Both the position numbers and the translations under genes were made by a program. Positions 1 through 12,213 of a stretch of DNA of 64,000 nucleotides are shown here, in pieces. Source of the stretch: Siphonodentalium dalli (lineage: Eukaryota > Mollusca > Scaphopoda > Gadilida > Siphonodentaliidae); contig CP136063.1 of assembly GCA_032622095.1 (NCBI GenBank), positions 265,539,426 to 265,603,425 on the forward strand. Reading direction: 5' to 3'. The notes below the pieces were generated by a model, which saw only the letters and a program-made list of their open reading frames with translations, did not search any database and was not told where the DNA came from. Each line of letters starts with the position of its first letter. Within the stretch, counting starts at the first letter, position 1.

Positions 1-315
1 TTTTTCTGTTACTTTTGTGAGCCGATATCGCATTAAACAATGAATAAATTACCCAGGAAAAGTTTCATAATTGTAAGAAACGTAAAGAAAAATCGCTCAC
101 AAAGTCACTTAAATCATGAAATTTCGAGTTGGGACCTTCACCTACAGTGAGGTAAATTATTAAGAAAGAGATATGACAAAGAAATATATTCCCTTTGTTA
201 TTTTTTCGATTATATAAGGTTCCCTGTCAAAACTTCAAAAAGTTCTCAGGTTTTGTACTGGTGGAATATGATCTCTACGGGTGGTAGCCATAGTAGAGAT
301 TCATGGCATGATCTA
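1..315. mobile_element. Family M element, left part cut by window edge
   Basis: Clearly homologous to 52015-52491 and 47898-48407. It holds the same central block and the same right terminus, ending GGCATGATCTA at 315 just after the CTCTACGGGTGGTAGCC segment. The left terminus lies outside the window. No coding capacity. Confidence 0.75.
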
Positions 316-424
316 AGGAAATAACCTCTTCCACAAATACATCGTTGAGAATGCCGAATCATTATACCACAAACATATTTATTTAAGTTATAGAATTTAG
401 AAATACCGGGCCAGACTTATTTTT

Positions 425-2600
425 ATGTGTACCCATACCATGTATGGTACACATAATGCCGACGTCCGGATCAACCATCCGTCGTTCGTCCGTCCGTCTG
501 TCATACCGCCCGTCTGTCCGTCTGTCCGTAGACACTTGCTATCCGATTCAATTACTTGAATATTTTTTTATCGGATCGTGTTAAAATTTTATGTGCATGT
601 TTATGATAACACACTCCTCACCTGTATAGTTTTTGGTATCGATCGGTTGATCGGTTTAGAAATTATTAACACTTTGCATCCGCACATAGTCATGTTCTAT
701 CCAATGCCATAACTTAAGTATCTTTTGACCGATTGTGTTCATATTTGATATGTAGGTTTATGATGACACACCCCTCACCTGTATAGATTTTGGTATCGAT
801 TGGTTGATCGGTTTAAAAAATAATTAACCCTGCATACAAATGCTATCTGATGCATCTAAGTTAAACAATTTTCTTCTGATATGCCTCATATTTCTTACCT
901 AGGTTTTTCTTAGCAGGTTCTTTATCTGTATGGTTTTTGGTATCGTTTATTTAACCCTTTCTGCTCTTGTTTTTAAATAGAATTCATCCAAGCTGTGTTG
1001 ACTTAAATATTTTTCATCTAATCAGCACCAAAGTTGGTACATCTGGTCCTCACCCCGAAATACAGGTCAGGTTCGAATTTGAGTTTGATCTGGTATATTT
1101 TAACAGAGTTATGGCCATTTAAAATTCAAGTAGCTGATCATCTAATTAATGCCTACAGGCACTGTTAGCTTAGAAGAGGAGATCTTATTACCCAGCCAGT
1201 GTCTTATTGGAAATGAGTTTTGTTTAGATTGACATTAGATAAATACCATGGCTCACAGAGTCAAATCTCTTTAGACACATCACAGCCATAGTGGTTCTCT
1301 CCTGTATGGATCAGAACACCTGATCAAACAAATCTCTCAACACTAATAAAATTTCTCTCCTGACTCTCAGACTCTATCACACACAGTGTTCTAGCATCTC
1401 TAAAACATTGACAAATCCATGATTGATGACTCTCTGGTCCATTCTTTGTTCTGTACAAAATTAATTTAACCCCTTTTGTTGAAACAGGTTCATGACATTA
1501 GAGACTGACTTATTGTATGGGTTTCTAAATCCAATGACATGCTTGTATAGACTGTTTGTGTTTATCAGTTCATTATTTTGGGTAAGATTAACCCCATTCT
1601 ATCCGATTTTATATCCATTGATTATTTTTATAGTTCTTGGCATAGTTTATGATAACACACCCCTAACCTGCACAGTGAGGGTCATTTGGTTTATTTGCTC
1701 AAAAATATTAACATCCTCCACCAATCCTGTTGACACAATGTGATAACTAAATATTTTTCACTTTATCACTATATAAATAATTGCATCCATGTTATAAATG
1801 ATGAAACATTCTTCACCTGTATAAATTTTGGTATCGATTGAATGATTTTGATAATATATTAACAGTAACTTCAATTATATTTCCGCTGTTTAGATACATT
1901 ATATCTTTCCAATGATCAGATTAGAAGAAAATTAACCCACCCCATTCCATAGTCATACAGTATGCTATTCAATGTAATGAATCTAATATTTTCAAGCTGA
2001 CCAATCTCATATCCTACCTCTAGATATCTGAAAATTCTGCATAAAAACATTTTATATCCAATCATTATCAATCATTTTATATCCAGGTCTATACATCCCT
2101 CACTTGTATAGTTGTTCAGGTATTGATTAGTTTTTGAATCGGGAACTATTAACTCTTTTGTCCCATCTAAATGATCCCAAGAATTTTTAATATGCAGCTA
2201 ACACAAAACATAATACAAAAAATAACAATATTAAAAAAATCATAATATGTTTTGTCTCGCATTCCAGTGTAATAAGCAAATAAATAAATATTTTGTCTTT
2301 AACTGCTATGGTGCTTCTCTCTGACTATGGATTGAGCTTAATTAGCTTTATCACTCTATAAGATATATCTGTGTTGAAGTGACTTAATAGGTTGAAATGG
2401 AATGCCACATCCGTGTTCCTATTGTGTTTATGTGAGCAAGGTGCCCAATAAGTCTGATTCCACTTGTGACCTTAATAGTAAGGTGTCAATTATTGAAACT
2501 TTTGCACTCGTGAAAAGGTTGGTGTAAGGATTTAATAAAATAGCTAATCGGTATCGCCAAGGTATGGGTTAAACATCTGCCAATCGTGATCGGCCTCTCG
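425..2600 (+). mobile_element. Family B Helentron-like element, full length (2.2 kb)
   Basis: Begins after a T-run with a terminal hairpin (425-454: ATGTGTACC, loop, GGTACACAT). A degenerate (CCGT)n tract follows at about 478-535. Then come three or more related blocks of roughly 110-150 bp (545-970) carrying CTCACCTGTATAG and TTTTTGGTATCGAT. The 3' part (1499-1760) is nearly identical to 6229-6510. The 3' end at 2540-2600 has the subterminal inverted copy of the 5' end (GGTATGGGTTAAACAT) and a GCC-ATC hairpin followed by CTCTCG and Ts. Only short open frames; non-autonomous. Longest family B copy here. Confidence 0.75.
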
Positions 2601-2764
2601 TTTTAGTATGAAAAAACAAAGAGCGTTTATCGTTAGCCCATTCCTGACACGGTATGGATAAAGAGCGTTTCTCTCAGTCATGTGCGAAACAAAATTAAAT
2701 TCACTGGTGGAGCTATATACAGTCGTTATTCTATCCCCAACCATCGCCCGATTGTTTAAATTGT

Positions 2765-3400
2765 CTTCTTCCCCAGACCCGCAAGACCGAATGCATGTTG
2801 TCATGTTTGGTCGGGATCGTCCCAAGGTGACTGGGATTCAGATTTGCTCAAATGGCTGATCAAATATGATGACACCAGTGACCCTGTCGCTCCATGGTAA
2901 TTCTTGAAGAAGAAAAAATTCAAGAAACATCAGTCCTATTTAGATTTTATGTTGGTCAAATAAGGGCGGGGCCAGTGACACACCTCTTTCTCTCCATATA
3001 CATATAGTAATTCTTAAACGTTCTTATTCTCCAGACCCACAAGACTTAATGGGGTCACATTCGGTTTGGATGGTCCCTAGGTGACTGAGATTCAAATTTA
3101 TTCTAATGTCCGGAATCACCAGGGGATGGGCCAGGGACTTGACTCTTTCATTTTATAGTAATTATGAGTATGGATGTATGGAGATGAAATGAAAATTTTT
3201 TCAGATGGGTTCACCAGGTGAAATAGAGATGTGGTCAGTGACATATTTTCTCCTTCCATAGATTTTCTTAAAACGCGGGCCTAAAACGTCTTATTTTCAA
3301 GAACCATCAGGCATGTTTAGCGTAAATTTGAAATGGAGTGTCCTTGGGTGGCTAGGGTCCAGGTTAGTCCCAAAATCAGGGGTGATATAGGATTGAGCCA
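2765..3400 (+). repeat. Family A core-unit remnants
   Basis: Decayed tandem cores of family A, recognisable by recurring CAGATTTG(T/C)TCAAATG, 'agaacca...ggcc' and 'cataactctttc' segments. Both A termini are missing. The 2612-2690 stretch before it carries AAAGAGCGTTT motifs that match, inverted, a segment of family R. Confidence 0.6.
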
Positions 3401-3522
3401 TGTTTGGAGATTCAGCCGCTTGCTATTGTCGGACTCCTGCACACATGCATATCTTACATTGGGAAAAACGCCTCTCTGAAGGTTAATTGTGCATGCCTCT
3501 TCACTGCCTCCGCCATACAATA

Positions 3523-3796
3523 TGTGACCCGCCATATCAAATCCAGTCGTAAGTCGGGATTTTTTTACCCTGTGCCAATGCATTCTCTTATATGTGCGAG
3601 TCGACCATAGGTCGCCTCGCATATATAAGAGAATGCATTGGCCTAACAATTTTTTACAATTTTAATAATTTTTTCTTGTATTCTTTAACAATTTTATAAT
3701 TTCACCCATACAGAGCCCCAGACAAACATGAGCAGACGACACTCTTCTATATGCTTCTATATATGTGTGGGGCTCCCTGCAGGGTAATGGATGTTT
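3523..3796 (+). mobile_element. Family T palindrome element, 3'-truncated
   Basis: Left TIR TGTGACCCGCC with a TA before it, then a near-perfect 67-bp palindrome (3575-3641, arms CCAATGCATTCTCTTATAT...) and AT-rich filler. The interior matches 26440-26580 in the opposite orientation. The right arm is missing; the sequence passes straight into the family B copy at 3799. Confidence 0.75.
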
Positions 3797-3798
3797 TT

Positions 3799-5200
3799 AT
3801 GTTTACCCATACCATAGTATGGTAAACATAATGTCGACGTCCGGATTGACCACTCGTCGTGCGTCCGTCCGTCTGTCCGTCCGTCCGTCTGCCCGTCTGT
3901 CTGTCCGTAGACACTTTACTCATCGAGCGCAAACTCAAATATTTTCTATCCGATCAGAACCAAATTTTGTATATGAGTTTATCAGACCAAAATACAGATC
4001 GAGTTCAAATATGGGTTTGAGCCGAGGTTTTTTTTACGGAGTTATGGCCCTTTTTCAACTTCGAATTCACGCATGCTGTCATAACTCAAACAATTTTTAT
4101 CTGATCGGAACCAAATTTGGTATGCGAGTTTCAGAGCCCAAAATACAGATCGAGTTCGAATATGGGTTTGATCAGATTTAGTTTAAAGGAGTTATGACCC
4201 ATTTTTCGAAAATAAAAAACAAAACAAAATCCGATGCTATAACCAAAGTATTTTTTCTCCGATTGTGTTCATATTTGATATGTAGATTTATGATGACACG
4301 CCCCTCATCTGTATAGTTTTTGGTATTGATTGGTTGATCGGTTTAGAAAATAATTAACCCTTACACACATGCTATCCATTGCAATAAGTTGAACAGATTT
4401 CTTCTGATCTGCCTCATATTTCTTACCTAGGTTTTTCTTAACACGTTCTTCGTCTGTATGGTTTTTGGTATTGTTTAATTAACCCTTTTCATTATTATGT
4501 TTACTTAAAATTCACCCAAGCTGCAATGACTCAAAACAATTGTCATCTGATCAACACCAAAAATGGTATATGAATTTATCACCCCTAAATACAGATCGAG
4601 TACGAATATGGGTTTGATCCGATATATTTTAACAGAGTTATGACCCTTTATAATTCAAGTAATTACTGCTGGGAATTTTAAGAGAACATATCTAACAGAC
4701 CATGTGTGTTATTGAAATGAGTTAATTATCACTATGGACATTAGATATCATGACATGCTATAAAGCCTGACAGTGGCACAACTGGCTTGTAGGATTTGTT
4801 TATCATAATGTCAAATTGATTGATTACTATCTGGTGGAGTTCTGTTTTCTGTGAAATATTAAGTTAACCCCTTTGCTGAAACATGTTCATTACATTAGTT
4901 AATGTACACACTATAGGACACCTATTCTAAAATATTAAATTGGAATAGTCCATTGTTACTTTGTAGGGATGTTTTACAGACATTGTTGTTTACAGACACT
5001 GTTGTCTTATCTTAGACAAAAATTAATCCACACATTCCTTAGTTCCATGATATGATGTCATTGAAAATGATTAACCCTCTCCACACATCATATGGTTTTT
5101 ATGCTTTTCATTTGATCATTCTCCTATATTATGTCCAGGTTGATGGTGATCCACTTTTGATTTGCATGGATTTGGGATTAAAATTAAACCATTCCATAGA
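3799..5200 (+). mobile_element. Family B element, 3' end not found
   Basis: 5' hairpin ATGTTTACC...GGTAAACAT at 3799-3830, (CCGT)n at about 3862-3905, then cores repeated about every 125-150 bp (3910-4060, 4075-4210) with the phrase 'cagatcgagttcgaatatgggtttgat', and further blocks at 4240-4500 and 4560-4650. Homology to the B copy at 425-2600 fades after about 5150, so the right limit is approximate. Confidence 0.65.
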
Positions 5201-6228
5201 CACATATTATGCGACAGACAGATATAATAATGAACCAAAGCCGGACGCTTTGGGTCGTATATAGACTATATCTGATTTTGTGACGTCACCAATTATTAAG
5301 TAATACGACGCTGGAATTTTGATTTTTGGAAAGCACGAATGTCGCACATATGATCGGTGGGCATAGAGCGTTATTGTCGTAATCGGCTGTCAAGAGGCCA
5401 ACACAAATCAGTCGATGTATAACATTAACCTATTTATATAAACGTCATAAATTCATTTATTTGTTTTTATTTATAAGGGAAAGTAGGTCCATAATGCATT
5501 TCTAACGGGTATACTCCGGCACTCTACTGGATCAAATCATAAATAAACTAAAATAACCATAACTCTACGCTATATACCTGTATCTCAAAGATTAATTTTC
5601 GAACTGGTTCACAGCAGTGTATCAATACTGCATGGTTCTGTAGAGACTATACCGTGCGAAAGGAAATAAGAAAATATTTAATTTGGATTTGATTGTTATC
5701 ATAAGTCTGCATACTTACACGCATCTGATAATCCATATATATCATATATTCTTGAATAGAATGAAAACACATACTTATGAACAAAGCAGAAGACACATTC
5801 AGTTCCACGCGAATTCGGTCAATGGTGAAAGTTATGCTATGACGTTTGTCGACTATCGTAGAAATTGACATGACGACATGTTAGTTTCAGTTCCATGCAC
5901 TCTCGACAACATATAACTATTTATAATTACCCCACCAAACATAAGTCTGCATGTGAATATTATTTTGGTGGGAATCTGTAAAGTGATTTTGACAACAAAA
6001 AATTTAAACGCTACATGCTGTACCCCCGGCCTATGTGATTGTTTTAGCTTTGGTTCGTTAATTACGCTTGCGTATGACCATATTGTTATCCCTTTCACTT
6101 TGATTCAGGTTCCGTAAGGGTTTCAATAAATCACCAATTGAATATTCATCATTAGAGGAAATGTCTTATTTTTAAATTCTCTCAATTGCATTTGGGCTCC
6201 AGGGTAATATCAATGGTGCTGGTATTCT
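5201..6228. other. No gene seen
   Basis: AT-rich sequence with only short open frames on both strands and no recognised domain or repeat end. A TGACGTCA-type site lies at about 5281-5288. Confidence 0.5.
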
Positions 6229-6643
6229 TGAGACTGACTTATTGTATGGGTTTTTAAATCCAATGACATGCTTTGTATAGACTATTTTGTGTTTATCAGT
6301 TCATTAGTTTGGGTAAGATTAACCCCATTCGATATGATTTGATAACTCAAACATTTCAATTGATTATGTTTATGCATGTAGTTCTTGGCATAGTTGACGA
6401 GAACACACCCCTAACCTGGATAGTGAGGGTCATTTGGTTTATTTGCTTAAAAATATTAACATCCTCCACCAATCCTGTTGACACAATGTGATAACTAAAT
6501 ATTTTTCACACGATCACTATATTAAGTGTGAATTGTTGAAACTTTAGCACTCATGAAAATATTGATGTAAGGATTTATAAAGATAGCTGATCGCTATCGC
6601 CAAGGTATGGGTTAAACATCTGCCGATCGTGATCGGCCTCTCG
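6229..6643 (+). mobile_element. Family B 3' fragment
   Basis: The first 280 bp duplicate 1499-1760 with few changes. It ends in the diagnostic 3' terminus (GGTATGGGTTAAACAT, then hairpin GCCGATCGTGATCGGC, then CTCTCG). The 5' half is missing. Confidence 0.75.
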
Positions 6644-6748
6644 TTTATTTTATGTCCTAAAAATTGTAAGAAACATTTCTTTTAAAAAAATGATAAAGAA
6701 TTGTTAGGCCAATGCATTTACGACTGGATTTGATATGGCGGGTCACAT
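6644..6748 (-). mobile_element. Family T deletion derivative
   Basis: Keeps the TATGGCGGGTCACA terminus (ends about 6748) and part of the spacer and CCAATGCATT arm. Most of the palindrome is deleted, so no hairpin remains. It abuts the family B 3' end directly. Confidence 0.65.
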
Positions 6749-6786
6749 ATATTTACTTTAATTCTTGACAGAGTTATCTCTCTTGT

Positions 6787-7714
6787 TAGCTCAACTTACT
6801 TTTGTAAGTTTGAGCTATTGCCATGGCTTGGCGTCCGGCGTCCGTGTGTGCGTGTGTCCGTGTGTCCGTGTGTGCGTGTGTCCGTCAACAATTTCCTTTG
6901 GCGCGGGCTACAGGTCGTACCTTTGGTCTGATCTTTATGAAATTTTGCATGAATGTTGACATTGACATGTAGATGGGAACGAGTCATTTTGGGGTCATTC
7001 GGCCAAAAAACATGGCCGCTGGTGGCCATCTTGGATTTCAAAATTCAATCCATTGGCGCGGGCTACAGGTCGTACTGTTCGTTTGATCATCGTGAAATTT
7101 GTCATGGATGTTAATATTGACATGTAGATGGGAACGAGTCATTTTGGGGTCGTTCGGCCAAAAAACATGGCCGTCAGCAGCCATCTTGGATTTTACTCTT
7201 TGCATGACTAAATCATTTGGCGCAGGCTACAGGTCGTAGTTTTGATCAGAACTTCATGAAATTTGTCATGGATGTTAACAATGACATGTAGATGAGAACG
7301 AGTGATTTTGGGGTCGTTCGGCCAAAAAACATGGCCGCCAGCAGCCATCTTGGATTTTACTCTTTGCATGACTGAATCCTTTGGCGCGGGTTACAGGTCA
7401 TACCTTTGATCTGATCATTATGAGATTTGTAAAGGCTGTAGATGGAAACAAGTCATTTTGGGGTAATTCGGAAAAAAACATGGCTGCCGGTGGCCATTTT
7501 AGAATTTACTCTTTGCATCAATAAATCCTTTGGTACACCATAATCACCACATCCCTGATCCGATCATTATGAAAACTGTTATGAATGTTGATATTGACAT
7601 GTACATCTAGTCTTACTTAGACATTTCAATTAGCACTTTTCCTATTCCTCCATTTACTGTCGACCATTAAATTATTCCCCTACCTAAGTTGAGCTACAGT
7701 GTCATTGACACTTT
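6787..7714 (+). mobile_element. Family C Helentron-like element, complete
   Basis: 5' hairpin TAGCTCAACTTAC-TTTT-GTAAGTTTGAGCTA at 6787-6817. A (GTGTCC)n-type tract follows (6838-6888), then about 4.5 tandem cores of roughly 155-162 bp starting near 6896, 7051, 7213, 7379 and 7527. Each core contains 'gggctacaggtcgta', 'gacatgtagatggga' and 'aaacatggccgc...gccatcttgga'. The 3' end has the inverted copy AAGTTGAGCTA (7686-7696) and the terminal hairpin AGTGTCATTGACACT (7698-7712). Core length and microsatellite position are those described for bivalve pearl elements. No protein coded. Confidence 0.8.
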
Positions 7715-8302
7715 CATATTAATAATAATATAACCCATTTTCATTCTACTTTAGCTAATTAACTGTAGGCATACACATGTCACCATGTTATATCTGATCG
7801 TATCTGACATGTAATAAACATTCATTCAGTGTTGAATGTTGTGTTTGGTTCATTAATTCCAAATTAAGTGCCATATGTATTCCAGTGTGTTGATCGTGTT
7901 GTTAATATAACCACGTTTCATACGGATAATTCACACATAAATCATGAATTGTTCAAATATCTATATAGAAAATAGGAGAGAACCAAGGCATGTTTAGCTT
8001 ATATTATGTATGTCAGGGGTGGGGGGGGGGGGGGGTCATTGGATGGATGGGATTCAATTTGTTCAATTAGGGTCACCATGTCAAACAAGGGTAATGCCAG
8101 GCACCTCATTCTATATACTTTTTTATCACATAATTTGGCCATAAAAGCAGTTTCATAATTATCGGTAATAGACACGTTTAATATCAGCGCGTGCGATGAC
8201 GTCACGGCGTTCTTCAAATAACTTGCGATCGCTGTAGTTTATGATTGTTGTTTTCGATGAATATTTCGCGTTGCTTCGGGTTTATTTGATCATGTGATAA
8301 AA
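7715..8302. other. No gene; family A core relic and G-run
   Basis: 7980-8115 carries a decayed family A core ('gggattcaatttgttcaa', 'gggtcaccatgtcaaa') interrupted by a run of 15 G at 8021-8035. The remainder is AT-rich with nothing recognised. Confidence 0.5.
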
Positions 8303-8449
8303 GGTATCTCACATTCGTCCTATTTTATACGTAATTTATCAACCTCGTCCTCTAAATTCTATTTGAGCCTCGGTAAACCTCGGCTCAAATCGAATTTAGT
8401 GAACTCGGTTGATAAATTCCGTATAAAATAGAAACTCATGTGAGATCCT
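8303..8449. repeat. Long imperfect hairpin (147 bp)
   Basis: The two halves pair over nearly their whole length: ATCTCACAT with ATGTGAGAT outside, TATTTTATACG/CGTATAAAATA and AATTTATCAACC/GGTTGATAAATT in the middle, ATTTGAGCC/GGCTCAAAT around a 12-base loop. Looks like a foldback element or a deleted TIR element. No target duplication seen. Confidence 0.7.
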
Positions 8450-8469
8450 CTATATAGTCATTCATAAGA

Positions 8470-8600
8470 CGTCATCTTCGCAAGAACCATCAGGTATATT
8501 TAGATTATATTTAATATGAAGGGTCCGTCGGCGACTGGGATTCAGATTGATTTGTTCAGATGTGGTCACCAGGTCAAGTTAAATAGCGAGGCCATGGACA
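8470..8600 (+). repeat. Family A core relic
   Basis: Contains 'agaaccatcaggtatattta' and 'gactgggattcagatt' as in other A cores; termini missing. Confidence 0.5.
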
Positions 8601-9190
8601 TCGATATTTCCTGTCGTGGATGTACTTGAAACATTATCTGCACAAGAACCAAATGGCCGATTAGCTGAGAGCTTGTATGGATGGTTCGTAAAAATTGGAA
8701 ATATAGATCATTGTAATATAATTAACTCACGCTGCGCTCTGGGATCAAATCATCAAATTGTGGAACATGTGAATCGGCGTCGTTTTCCTTGAGAAAGATG
8801 GGTATATCTCATCACACGCGATGTAATGTCATTATCGAATTTTCCGACTCGGTAATACATAATCGAGTGTCGGGCAATGTCGGGCAATACATCATTCGCG
8901 GGCGGTATGTAGACAGTACAGGCAAACAACTCCAAAGTTCGTCTGAGAAGAACGGGCAGTGGATCAGGAACTGTTTTAGTCCTCCACTTGGACAAGACAG
9001 CGCTGACAATTAAAGCCTTTTACTTTCCTGTGTATCATCGGGTTATCTCAGCGCGGCCGGTTTCAGTTTGTGGGGTTAAAAGTACTGCGGTTTTACCATA
9101 CATGACCCAATCAGAAGTAGTTTCGAAGAAACCTAACTTCTTCAGACCAGCTGTTGAGATTGAGCATAGTTTCGTCAAAACTTTTTCGGT
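8601..9190. other. Unassigned, relatively GC-rich stretch
   Basis: Three overlapping frames of 65-80 codons stay open around 8753-9013, two on the minus and one on the plus strand. None has a recognisable motif and no splice pattern favours one. Could be an old exon, promoter DNA or the distal 3' region of the LINE to the right; I do not assign it. Confidence 0.3.
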
Positions 9191-9491
9191 CAATAACATT
9201 CGATAATAAATATAACCAGTATTGGACCGTGTGGGTTATAGAGAGAGATGTTTATTCCTCCAAACATGGAGACAATATGATACAATATATACATACACAA
9301 ATAAACTGTTGACATATATACACAATATAATTTAACATGACTTAATTCCTCAAATACCAAATGAGACACCAGGAGGTCGGATGACTTTAGAGTCACCATA
9401 TCAAAGACCGAATAGTTCACATAATAATAATTATAAATTTATTGCTGAAATAATTACTGCAAGACAAGATGTTAAGACATCCATGTATTGC

Positions 9492-12162
9492 TCAGACCGC
9501 GCATAATTCGCAAATGAAGCGGACGCATTGTCCGAATAGCTGCTTCTCGTCGCAGATGAGGTGAATTTCTGCGCTGATGCATCCACCGAAGAAATAGGCT
9601 AAGAGGGTTTCTTCTGACATTGCTTCCAAGAAGTTGAACGCATGTATTCCAAATCGATCAATTATGGAGTACCAGAATGTGTTCCGCGTTATCAAAGCGA
9701 ATTCAGACGAGCATTTACTATACATATGAAACAATTGATTCGAATAATTTAGTTTGCAATGATAACATACAGAAGCATTATCATATGTCGTTCTGTTCAG
9801 AGTGCGTGCCATGATAACACAGTTGGCGAAAAAGGCTGGTTCGTCTCGACATGTAACCCAGAGTTTCCAAATGGAAATTGGATCAGGCTTGACCTTAAAG
9901 AAGAATAGCATATCCCCTTGTGCATAATAACTAGTTTCACGACAATAGTGAGCAGTGAGGCGTTCCTTTATAGTAATTTTCCACATTGATATAGTCGGAA
10001 AAGACCCTGTAGTTGCAAAGTGTAAGAGGTGATCATATAGGCCATATTTTTTAAGAACGTTTGTAATCTCCGCAAGAAAACCCGTGGGTGGACGGGCATA
10101 TAACAACATCGCAAGGAGATTGAACAAAAATATTTCTAAGGCTTGTCTATGACCGTATGGCAAGTTGATGAGCGACCCCAGAAACAAGAGTTTTCTCCTC
10201 TCTAGTTCATACTGAATTGGCAAGACACCAAGCAAGGAGAGAGAAAGAATTGTACTACTTCTCTGAGAGATAAGTTGCATGTTTTTAATGCACATGCGAT
10301 ATGCTCGTTCTAAGCTAAGGTAATTCGTAGATGAAAGGCTCCACCACATCTCGCAACCATACATAGCTTTAGGAATGGCTACCTGACTAAACAGTTTAAG
10401 GTTTGTCAGAGGAGTGAAATCTTTCGAAACCGGGGCGCGACAAGCGGCAAAGAAGCATTTGCGTAGCATTTGAGAAGCGTGATCAATGTTCGGGATATGG
10501 GAACTTCTAGAATCCTGGAGTATGCCCAGATGCGTTACCTGATCGGATTCAGATATTGCACAGGGTCCCATTACAAATGATTTATCTGTTGTGAGCGCTG
10601 CTGGTTTGCGAGAGGTGTTGAAGATAACGATCTTACTTTTTTCGTGAGAAAATTGGAACCTCCACTTTAAACTGTATTTGTAGCATATGTCAATGAGTTT
10701 TCGCAGACCGTGCTCTGTCAGTGATGTTATCGTGATATCGTCTGCAGTGGTCGGACACGAGCATGTCAGCGTGCTTATATGCAAACCATGAGGTGAGTCA
10801 GACAATGACTTGAGAAGGTCATCAATAAAAAATAAGGTACAGGAAGGGAGATAAAACTCCTCCTTGTCTGGTACCTTGCTCCATTTTGATTGAATGTGTT
10901 ATAATTCCTTCGTACAATATATAGCTCTCCACATTTGAGTACATGTCAATAAATAATTGGAACAAGTTACCATTTATTCCCATCTCATGCAATTTGTAAA
11001 TTAGGCCCTCGTGCCATACACAGTCAAATGCTTTTTTCGAATCAAGAAAAGCTGTGAATAAGCGAGACCCATTCGATTTGGCATAGGCTATGCCTTCTTG
11101 AAGTTCGAAGGCAGTTACCGAGCAACCAACTCCTTTCTGGAATCCATTTTGTAGGCTACTCGGAAAATGTTTGAAATTATGGCTCTCCTTAAGTCTTTGA
11201 AGAATTATATTCTCATAAATCTTATATAATACAGGAAGGAGCGTGATTGCCCGGTAGCTGTCTGGGTTTTGAATAGGTTTCGGATCTCCTTTGTATATTG
11301 GCAAAACAAGACCTTTCTTCATATCAGATGGGATGTGAGCAAGCTTAAACATGGTTGAAAATAACAAACATAAAGCAGTGCGAACATTCAATGGTGCATT
11401 TATAATGTGTTCATTCGACAAGTTGTCAATTCCCCCTGCTTTGTTTAGTTTTAGATTTCCAATTGCTTTATTAATCTCGACCAGTGAGACAGACCCTGTG
11501 AGATCATTAGTTCCTTCATTTAATTGATCGGAATCGAGAAATTCTTCTATTTTCGATTTGACAAATAACTCAAACTCCTTATCTTTATGGGTTGAACATT
11601 TATAAAGTTCTGCAAAATAGTTTTGCCATCCTAAAGCAATGTCCAGAGGATCTCGATACATAATGCCATTAAATAGCATTTCCGTTCCTGGGCGCACACT
11701 GCTTCCAGTTTTAGGACGGACGGATTTCCAGAAGGCTTTGTGATCGGAAACTGCTTGACGTTCTATTTTATAAATAGAGTCCTTGAAATATGATTTTACA
11801 GCTAAGCGATGGGCTCTTCGGAAGAAACGTTTTTGGTCTCTATAGGCCCGATAAATTACGTTGTTAAAATCTGTGGGCCGCCCTGAAGTAATCCACATTT
11901 TCCTATGTGTTATCATAGCTTTATGTAAGTGTTGAATGTCACGGCCCCAATATGGTTTGGAATTTTGTCGACTGTGAGGTGTGGGACTTGCCATTTGAGC
12001 AGCAGACAACATAGCGCTAACTAGGCTTGTGTAAGCTGCATCCACTTCACCCTTGTTACTGAGTGCGCTTGGTATATTTGAGATACTATCTAATACATAG
12101 CTTTTATATATATATCGAATCCGTCCCATTTTTTTCTCAAACGGCCTGATGTTAAGTTTAAT

Positions 12163-12165
<3 letters not shown>
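9492..12165 (-). pseudogene. LINE (non-LTR retrotransposon) ORF2, 5'-truncated and frameshifted
   Basis: Two minus-strand frames (12165 to about 10822; 10805 to 9492) form one polyprotein. Part one holds the linker before the RT and RT motifs including SYRAITLLPVLYKIYE, FLDSKKAFDCVWHEGL and QGTRQGGVLSPFLY. Part two continues with the catalytic ADD, the thumb, and a C-terminal C-x2-C-x9-H-x4-C zinc motif (CYHCKLNYSNQLFHMYSKC). The join fails by one base at an A6 run (10827-10832 on the plus strand), leaving a stop just before the expected DDLL. The aromatic residue before ADD is Thr (codon 10746-10748), unlike the Tyr/Phe of active enzymes. The apurinic endonuclease domain is absent; the left limit falls at a (GT)n tract. 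9191-9491 is probably its 3' UTR. Clade not resolved. Inactive copy, though an assembly error at the homopolymer is possible. Confidence 0.9.
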
Positions 12166-12197
<32 letters not shown>

Positions 12198-12212
12198 ATT
12201 GGGGGGGGGGGG
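12163..12212. repeat. (GT)n plus G12 microsatellite
   Basis: GT dinucleotides to 12196, then CATT and 12 G (12201-12212). It lies exactly between the two LINE fragments. It is read as His-Thr codons in the minus frame but is not part of the protein family. Confidence 0.95.
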
Positions 12213-12213
12213 T

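Noticed and set aside
3747-4181. Overlapping frames over (CCGT)n
   Set aside because: Microsatellite and repeat cores of family B.
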